Assembly (NCBI GenBank): GCA_023485185.1
Contig: JAMCZP010000128.1
Span: 1 to 10,857 of the forward strand
Reading direction: 5' to 3'
Origin: Gammaproteobacteria bacterium
Lineage (GTDB): Bacteria; Pseudomonadota; Gammaproteobacteria; Pseudomonadales; Halomonadaceae
DNA length: 10,857 nucleotides
Numbering within the stretch: the stretch's first letter is position 1; each line of letters begins with the position of its first letter. Position numbers and translations under genes: made by a program. Below the pieces are notes generated by a model, which saw only the letters and a list, made by a program, of their open reading frames with translations, had not been told where the DNA came from and searched no databases. This document shows positions 6,577 to 10,857 of the stretch, piece after piece.

Positions 6577-7948
6577 ACAATTGAACACCGCGATCACCAT
6601 CGAAAATGTCGCCAAGTATTACCAAATTTACGAACAGCCCAGCGACCGATTAAAGCAATTTGTCATGCCCCGCCTAAGCCGTCTAACGGGTAAAACGCCG
6701 AAGAGTTATGGTCGAGAGTTTCGTGCTCTTGACGGCATTAGCTTCAGCGTAAAGCGGGGGGAGACGGTAGGCATCATTGGCCGCAACGGCTCCGGTAAAT
6801 CGACCTTACTACAAATGATTTGCGGAACATTAACGCCCAGTCATGGTGAGATTCAAACGCATGGCCGCATTGCTGCCTTGCTAGAGCTTGGTGCTGGATT
6901 TGATCCTGAATTTTCAGGTCGTGAAAACGTCTACATGAACGCCTCTGTTCTAGGGTTAAGCAAGCCTGAAATTGACGAGCGGTTAGACGACATCCTCGCC
7001 TTCGCTGAAATTGGCGATTTCATCGACCAGCCTGTAAAAACATATTCCAGCGGCATGTATGTACGTCTAGCGTTTGCCGTCATTGCTCACGTCGATGCCG
7101 ACATCCTGGTCATCGATGAAGCCCTGGCCGTAGGCGACGCCTTCTTCGTACAGAAGTGCATGCGTTTCTTGCGCCGCTTCATGGAGCACGGCACGGTTCT
7201 GTTCGTCAGCCATGACACCGCCGCTATCCTCAACCTGTGCGAACGCGCCATCTGGCTCGATAAAGGCAAAGTCGCCGCCGAAGGCGCGCCCAAGGAAGTC
7301 GCAGACGCCTACCTGAAAGCCTTTTTCGAATCGAACCAGGGAGCCAGCGACACCACCCAGCGCAACGAAGAGTGGCACGAAGAACAGCGTCAGCGCCCCG
7401 TACCCCGTGATATGCGCCAAGACATCATTAATGCCAGTGACTATCGAAATGACCTGGAGATTTTTGCGTTTGATCCCAGCGCAGAAGGGTTTGGTAAAAA
7501 AGGCGCTATTATCGAAGAAGTGCTGCTTCACGATCGGCATGGTCACCCGCTTACCTGGGTAGTAGGGGGTGAAGAGGTGATGCTTTCCATAAAGGGGCGT
7601 ATTCATCAAGAGCAGCCCATGCTGCAACCGATTATGGGGTTTTATATTAAAGACCGGCTAGGGCAAACGCTATTTGGTGATAATACCTTTATCACCTACC
7701 AGCGAGACCCCGTTAGTGCTATGCCCGGAGCCTCTATTGAAGCCAGCTTCACCTTCCGCATGCCGGTACTGCCCCAAGGCGACTACAGTATCAGCACCGC
7801 CATTGCCGACGGCACTCAGGATAACCACGTACAGCACCATTGGTTGCACGATGCCCTGTTTTTCAAATCACACTCCAGCAGCCACAGTCACGGCCTGGTC
7901 GGCATCCCCATGCACCAAATCGAACTACAGGTAGATCAACACGTATGA
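6566..7948 (+). CDS. wzt: Polysaccharide ABC transporter ATPase with C-terminal glycan-binding domain, Wzt-like
   Basis: ATP-hydrolysing subunit of the Wzm/Wzt exporter, on the cytoplasmic face. 460 codons: an ABC domain (about 10-255) plus a C-terminal beta-sandwich domain (about 290-460). Motifs: Walker A GRNGSGKST (72-80), RIAALLELGAGFDPEFSGRE (101-120) with the Wzt-type ALLELG gate motif, ABC signature SSGMY (161-165), Walker B DILVIDE (179-185, Glu185 catalytic) and switch His216 in FVSHD. The C-terminal domain is of the Wzt-C type, with IIEEVLLHDRHG, GFYIKDRLGQTLFGDNT and a final IPMHQIELQV. In E. coli O8/O9a this domain binds the methylated or phosphomethylated chain end, so transport depends on a finished chain. 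Its stop TGA overlaps the ATG of the next gene (ATGA), which encodes a methyltransferase, matching that logic. A stretch near 7081-7400 is about 60% G+C against about 49% in the 300 bases before it, suggesting a mosaic gene. Confidence 0.94.
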   Translation: MSSEQLNTAITIENVAKYYQIYEQPSDRLKQFVMPRLSRLTGKTPKSYGREFRALDGISFSVKRGETVGIIGRNGSGKSTLLQMICGTLTPSHGEIQTHGRIAALLELGAGFDPEFSGRENVYMNASVLGLSKPEIDERLDDILAFAEIGDFIDQPVKTYSSGMYVRLAFAVIAHVDADILVIDEALAVGDAFFVQKCMRFLRRFMEHGTVLFVSHDTAAILNLCERAIWLDKGKVAAEGAPKEVADAYLKAFFESNQGASDTTQRNEEWHEEQRQRPVPRDMRQDIINASDYRNDLEIFAFDPSAEGFGKKGAIIEEVLLHDRHGHPLTWVVGGEEVMLSIKGRIHQEQPMLQPIMGFYIKDRLGQTLFGDNTFITYQRDPVSAMPGASIEASFTFRMPVLPQGDYSISTAIADGTQDNHVQHHWLHDALFFKSHSSSHSHGLVGIPMHQIELQVDQHV

Positions 7949-10857
7949 GCACAACAAACGAACAAGGTTTAACCCCTACCGGTGAGCGTTATTTACCCAA
8001 TGTTTTATCCGGCGACATCATTGCCGAGCACATGCACCGCTACTACATTGCCCAAGGCTTTGTAGAAAATAAAGACGTGCTCGATATCGCCTGTGGTGAA
8101 GGTTATGGCAGTCATTATCTGGCGCAAATAGCCGCCAGCGTGGTCGGCGTGGATGTCGACCTCGCCACTGTAGAGCATGCCCAGGAGACCTATAGTCACT
8201 CAGGGCTTAGCTACCACCAGGGCGACTGCGCCGCTATACCGCTTGACGACAACAGTGTGGATGTCGTGGTCAGCTTCGAAACCATCGAACACCATGACCG
8301 CCATGAAGCGATGATGGAAGAGATCAAGCGCGTACTTCGCCCCGAAGGCCTACTGATTATCTCCAGTCCAGACAAACACGAATACAGTGAGAAACCTGGC
8401 TACAACAACCCCTATCACGTTAAAGAGCTTTACAAGCAGGAATTTGAACAACTGCTAAAAAACTATTTTACGCACACAACCCTCATCGGTCAGCGCGTGG
8501 TTTACGGCTCCGCCATGTGGGATACGCGCAAAAAATATCACACCACTTACAGTGAAGCGCACCCCCAAGGGCAAAGCGGCACCCCCGATCCCCTTTACTG
8601 GGTTGCACTTGCCAGTCAAGAAAAGCTTCCCGAACTGCGTAGCTCCTTCTTTCAGGCCGATATTCGACATAGCGACGCCGTCAACCAGCAGCGCACATTG
8701 GTTCATGCCCGTGACCTAGAGCTACAGCAGCGCGGCGACTACATTGCTGAGATCAAGGCCCAGCACGAAGTAAGTGTGCAAACGCTTAAGCAAGCCGCTG
8801 ACAAAGAGCGTCAAGGCTTGGAAGAAAAGAACCAACTAGTAAGCCAGCTAGAAAAAGCAAAGCAGCAACGTGAGGAAGAAATTCGGCAGCTGCTTAAAGC
8901 ACATGCAGGAACGGTAAGTCACGCCAACAACCCCATGTGGCTTGCCAAGCAACTGCTAAGACGGTTAAAGCACCTGCCTAGCGAAATCAAGCGCGCCCGT
9001 GCGGAACGCTACCAAATTGCCGCATCAGGATTGTTCGATGCCAATTGGTACCTGCAGCATAATCCCGATGTGCAGGCCACCGGCCAAGACCCGCTCAAGC
9101 ACTACCAGCGTTTCGGCGGCTATGAAGCGCGCGACCCTTCAGCTAAGTTCGACACGCTTAATTATTTGCAGCAATACCCATGGCTGCTCAGCACCCGCCA
9201 GCACCCGCTGATTCACCACCTCAACCAGCCAAGCCCCGCCGCCAGCGCGCCGCCAGAAGGGCAGGGCAGTGGTAGTACCAACCTCATGTTTGGTGAAATG
9301 TTCAGCCAAACGGTAGGCAGTGACGAAGACTACGTACCCATGGCTGAAACACCGCTGGAAGAGCCCACACGCCTGCGCACCATTGCCTTCTACCTGCCCC
9401 AGTACCACCCCATTGCCGAAAACGACCGCTGGTGGGGCAAAGGCTTCACCGAATGGACCAACGTCGGCAAGGCCGTACCGCAGTTTGCCGGCCACTACCA
9501 GCCGCGCCACCCAGGCGAGCTGGGCTACTACGACCTGCGCCTGCCCGAAGTGCAAGAGCGCCAAGCGGAACTGGCCCGCCACTACGGCATAGAAGCCTTC
9601 TGCTTCCACTACTACTGGTTCAGTGGCCGCAAGCGTTTGCTTGAGCGCCCGATTGACCAGTTTGCCAACAACCCGAATATCGACCTGCCTTTCTGCCTCT
9701 GCTGGGCCAATGAAAACTGGACCCGCCGCTGGGATGGAAAGGAAAGCGATATCCTCATGGAGCAAAAGCACCTGCCGGAAGATGACCTCGAATTCATCGA
9801 AGACATCGCCCCGCTGCTGCAAAAGCCCAACTACCTGCGCGTCAACGGCAAACCGCTGCTGATCGTATACCGCGTGGATATTCTGCCGGATGCCAACAAA
9901 ACCGCCCAGGTATGGCGCACCTACTGCCGCGACAACGGCATTGGCGAGATACATCTGGTATCGGCGCAAAGCTTTAACAACGGCGACCCAACCCCCTACG
10001 GGTTCGATGCCGCGGTCGAGTTCCCCCCGCACCAAACCCACGCCAAGCGCATTGAGCACCAGCTCACGCTGCTCAACCCCGCATTTGAAGGCAGCGTGTA
10101 CGACTTCGCGGATCTCGTCTTTACCCAGCTGGCCAAGCCCGCCACGGAATACACCCGCTACCGTACCGTTTCCCCCGGATGGGACAACGACGCCCGCAAA
10201 CCGGGCCGTGGCCACACCTTTGCCAACGTGACTCCGGGCCGCTATCAGCAATGGCTGGCCGGTGCCGCCCGTGAAGCCGACCTGCTACCGGATGACCAGA
10301 AAATCGTCTTCATCAACGCCTGGAACGAATGGGCCGAAGGCGCCTACCTGGAGCCCGACCGCCGCTACGGCTACGCCTACCTGGAAGCCACTAAGCAAGT
10401 GGTGAAACACTATACGAAGCCTGCTAATTTTGCGCTGGAAACCACGCTACCCAACTGGGAAAAGCGTCATGAAACTGCTGTTATTCTGCACCTTTATCAC
10501 ACTGAGTTATGGGAAGAAATGGCCTCCCACCTAGCGCACTTGGAAGGCGATTACGACCTTTATATTTCGCTGCCCGACCACGCCCCGGAAGGCACCGTAG
10601 CTCTTATACAGCAAACCGTGCCGGATGCCCGCTGCGCTACGCTGCCTAACAAAGGCCGCGATGTGTTGCCGTTTCTGACCATGCTCAGCGCAGTACGCCC
10701 GCTAGGTTACGGGCAGGTATGTAAAATCCATGCCAAACGCTCATTGCACCGCCAAGATGGCGATCTCTGGCGCCAAGAATTTTTGGGGCAACTGTTGGGA
10801 TCTAAAAAGCAGGTGGCCAGCGTGATTGACGCTTTTAACCGCCATCCGGATATCGGC
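7945..10857 (+). CDS. Multidomain glycan assembly protein: methyltransferase, coiled coil, WbsX/GH99-like, RgpF (3' end missing)
   Basis: Open from the ATG at 7945 to the last base, 971 codons without a stop; the end lies outside the window. Domains seen: (1) class I SAM methyltransferase, about 1-225, with VLDIACGEGYGS (45-56), acidic D70 in GVDVD, FETIEHH (111-117) and LRPEGLLIISSPD (131-143). (2) A charged coiled coil, about 255-325. (3) FDANWYLQHNPDV (364-376), HYQRFGGYEARDPS (386-399) and a second FDTLNYLQQYP, a motif common in large glycosyltransferases. (4) WbsX/GH99-like domain, about 478-825: FYLPQYHPI (482-490), WWGKGFTEWTNV (496-507), CWANENWTRRWDG (586-598), NAWNEWAEGAYLEPD (791-805). 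(5) RgpF-type rhamnan synthesis domain from about 844, with LPNKGRD (900-906) and KIHAKRSLHR (927-936), cut by the window. It overlaps wzt by four bases, so translation is coupled. Likely role: extension and perhaps methyl capping of the exported glycan in the cytoplasm. Specificity is unknown; domain assignments are firm, the combined function is inference. Confidence 0.9.
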   Translation, partial: MSTTNEQGLTPTGERYLPNVLSGDIIAEHMHRYYIAQGFVENKDVLDIACGEGYGSHYLAQIAASVVGVDVDLATVEHAQETYSHSGLSYHQGDCAAIPLDDNSVDVVVSFETIEHHDRHEAMMEEIKRVLRPEGLLIISSPDKHEYSEKPGYNNPYHVKELYKQEFEQLLKNYFTHTTLIGQRVVYGSAMWDTRKKYHTTYSEAHPQGQSGTPDPLYWVALASQEKLPELRSSFFQADIRHSDAVNQQRTLVHARDLELQQRGDYIAEIKAQHEVSVQTLKQAADKERQGLEEKNQLVSQLEKAKQQREEEIRQLLKAHAGTVSHANNPMWLAKQLLRRLKHLPSEIKRARAERYQIAASGLFDANWYLQHNPDVQATGQDPLKHYQRFGGYEARDPSAKFDTLNYLQQYPWLLSTRQHPLIHHLNQPSPAASAPPEGQGSGSTNLMFGEMFSQTVGSDEDYVPMAETPLEEPTRLRTIAFYLPQYHPIAENDRWWGKGFTEWTNVGKAVPQFAGHYQPRHPGELGYYDLRLPEVQERQAELARHYGIEAFCFHYYWFSGRKRLLERPIDQFANNPNIDLPFCLCWANENWTRRWDGKESDILMEQKHLPEDDLEFIEDIAPLLQKPNYLRVNGKPLLIVYRVDILPDANKTAQVWRTYCRDNGIGEIHLVSAQSFNNGDPTPYGFDAAVEFPPHQTHAKRIEHQLTLLNPAFEGSVYDFADLVFTQLAKPATEYTRYRTVSPGWDNDARKPGRGHTFANVTPGRYQQWLAGAAREADLLPDDQKIVFINAWNEWAEGAYLEPDRRYGYAYLEATKQVVKHYTKPANFALETTLPNWEKRHETAVILHLYHTELWEEMASHLAHLEGDYDLYISLPDHAPEGTVALIQQTVPDARCATLPNKGRDVLPFLTMLSAVRPLGYGQVCKIHAKRSLHRQDGDLWRQEFLGQLLGSKKQVASVIDAFNRHPDIG
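9040..10390. other. G+C-rich island covering the WbsX/GH99-like domain
   Basis: Hand counts give about 65% G+C for 9361-9600, against 42% for 8821-8880, 37% for 8401-8460 and 47% for both 10381-10440 and 10441-10500. Codon use shifts with it, toward C- or G-ending codons such as CTG, GCC, CGC and TAC. The limits are approximate, but the right-hand edge near 10390 is fairly sharp. The reading frame is intact across both edges. The island matches one protein domain, which suggests that the module has a different origin from its flanks or was replaced by recombination. Confidence 0.6.

Noticed and set aside
7067..7627. A 186-codon open frame on the minus strand
   Set aside because: Antisense to wzt, where Walker B, the switch histidine and the recognition domain are encoded on the plus strand. 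The frame falls in the G+C-rich block, which explains the lack of stops.
9041..9175. Two FD..YL motifs taken as a tandem repeat array
   Set aside because: They are the two halves of one known motif often found in large glycosyltransferases (FD..YL..NPDV...HY...G..EaR.P...FD...YL), not an expanding repeat.
9139..10251. A 370-codon open frame on the minus strand
   Set aside because: It lies wholly antisense to the WbsX-like domain, whose plus-strand translation has clear family motifs. Its Val/Ala/Gly-rich product matches nothing I recognise and is what high G+C with strong third-position bias produces.

Overview
This window is part of a cell-surface polysaccharide locus from a Gram-negative bacterium, very probably a gammaproteobacterium. 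Base composition is near 50% G+C in most stretches I counted, with two clearly G+C-richer islands. The overall look (moderate G+C, a type I secretion pair beside an ABC-exported glycan cluster) would suit a marine or halophilic group such as Halomonadaceae. That placement is an impression from protein style, not a proof.

Layout. Bases 2-3643 hold three closely packed plus-strand genes: the 3' part of a HlyD-type membrane fusion protein, a TolC-type outer-membrane channel that overlaps it by one base, and a WcaJ-type polyprenyl-phosphate hexose-1-phosphate transferase 10 bases further on. This last gene collides tail-to-tail with a minus-strand family 2 glycosyltransferase (3640-4569); the two TAG stops share one CTAG. 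A short divergent intergenic region rich in palindromes then leads to a second family 2 glycosyltransferase (about 4688-5632). After a 113-base gap comes a tight plus-strand operon: Wzm-like ABC permease (5746-6576), Wzt-like ATPase with a C-terminal glycan-recognition domain (6566-7948), and a very large protein starting at 7945 and still open at the window end (at least 971 codons). That protein joins an N-terminal SAM methyltransferase, a coiled coil, a short glycosyltransferase-associated FD..YL..NPDV motif, a WbsX/GH99-like domain and an RgpF (rhamnan synthesis F) domain.

How it may work together. The WcaJ-type enzyme would load the first sugar phosphate onto undecaprenyl phosphate at the inner membrane. 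The two family 2 enzymes (both resembling rhamnosyltransferases) and the multidomain protein would extend the chain, and Wzm/Wzt would export it. The extended Wzt and the adjacent methyltransferase plus coiled coil recall the E. coli O8/O9a system, where WbdD methylates the chain end, a coiled coil sets chain length, and the Wzt C-terminal domain recognises the cap. Here terminator, ruler and glycan-assembly modules would sit on one polypeptide. This is the most interesting hypothesis in the window. The HlyD/TolC pair most likely serves a type I secreted protein (perhaps a large adhesin) whose ABC ATPase would lie upstream of base 1.

No tRNA, rRNA, CRISPR array, insertion sequence or convincing intrinsic terminator was seen.
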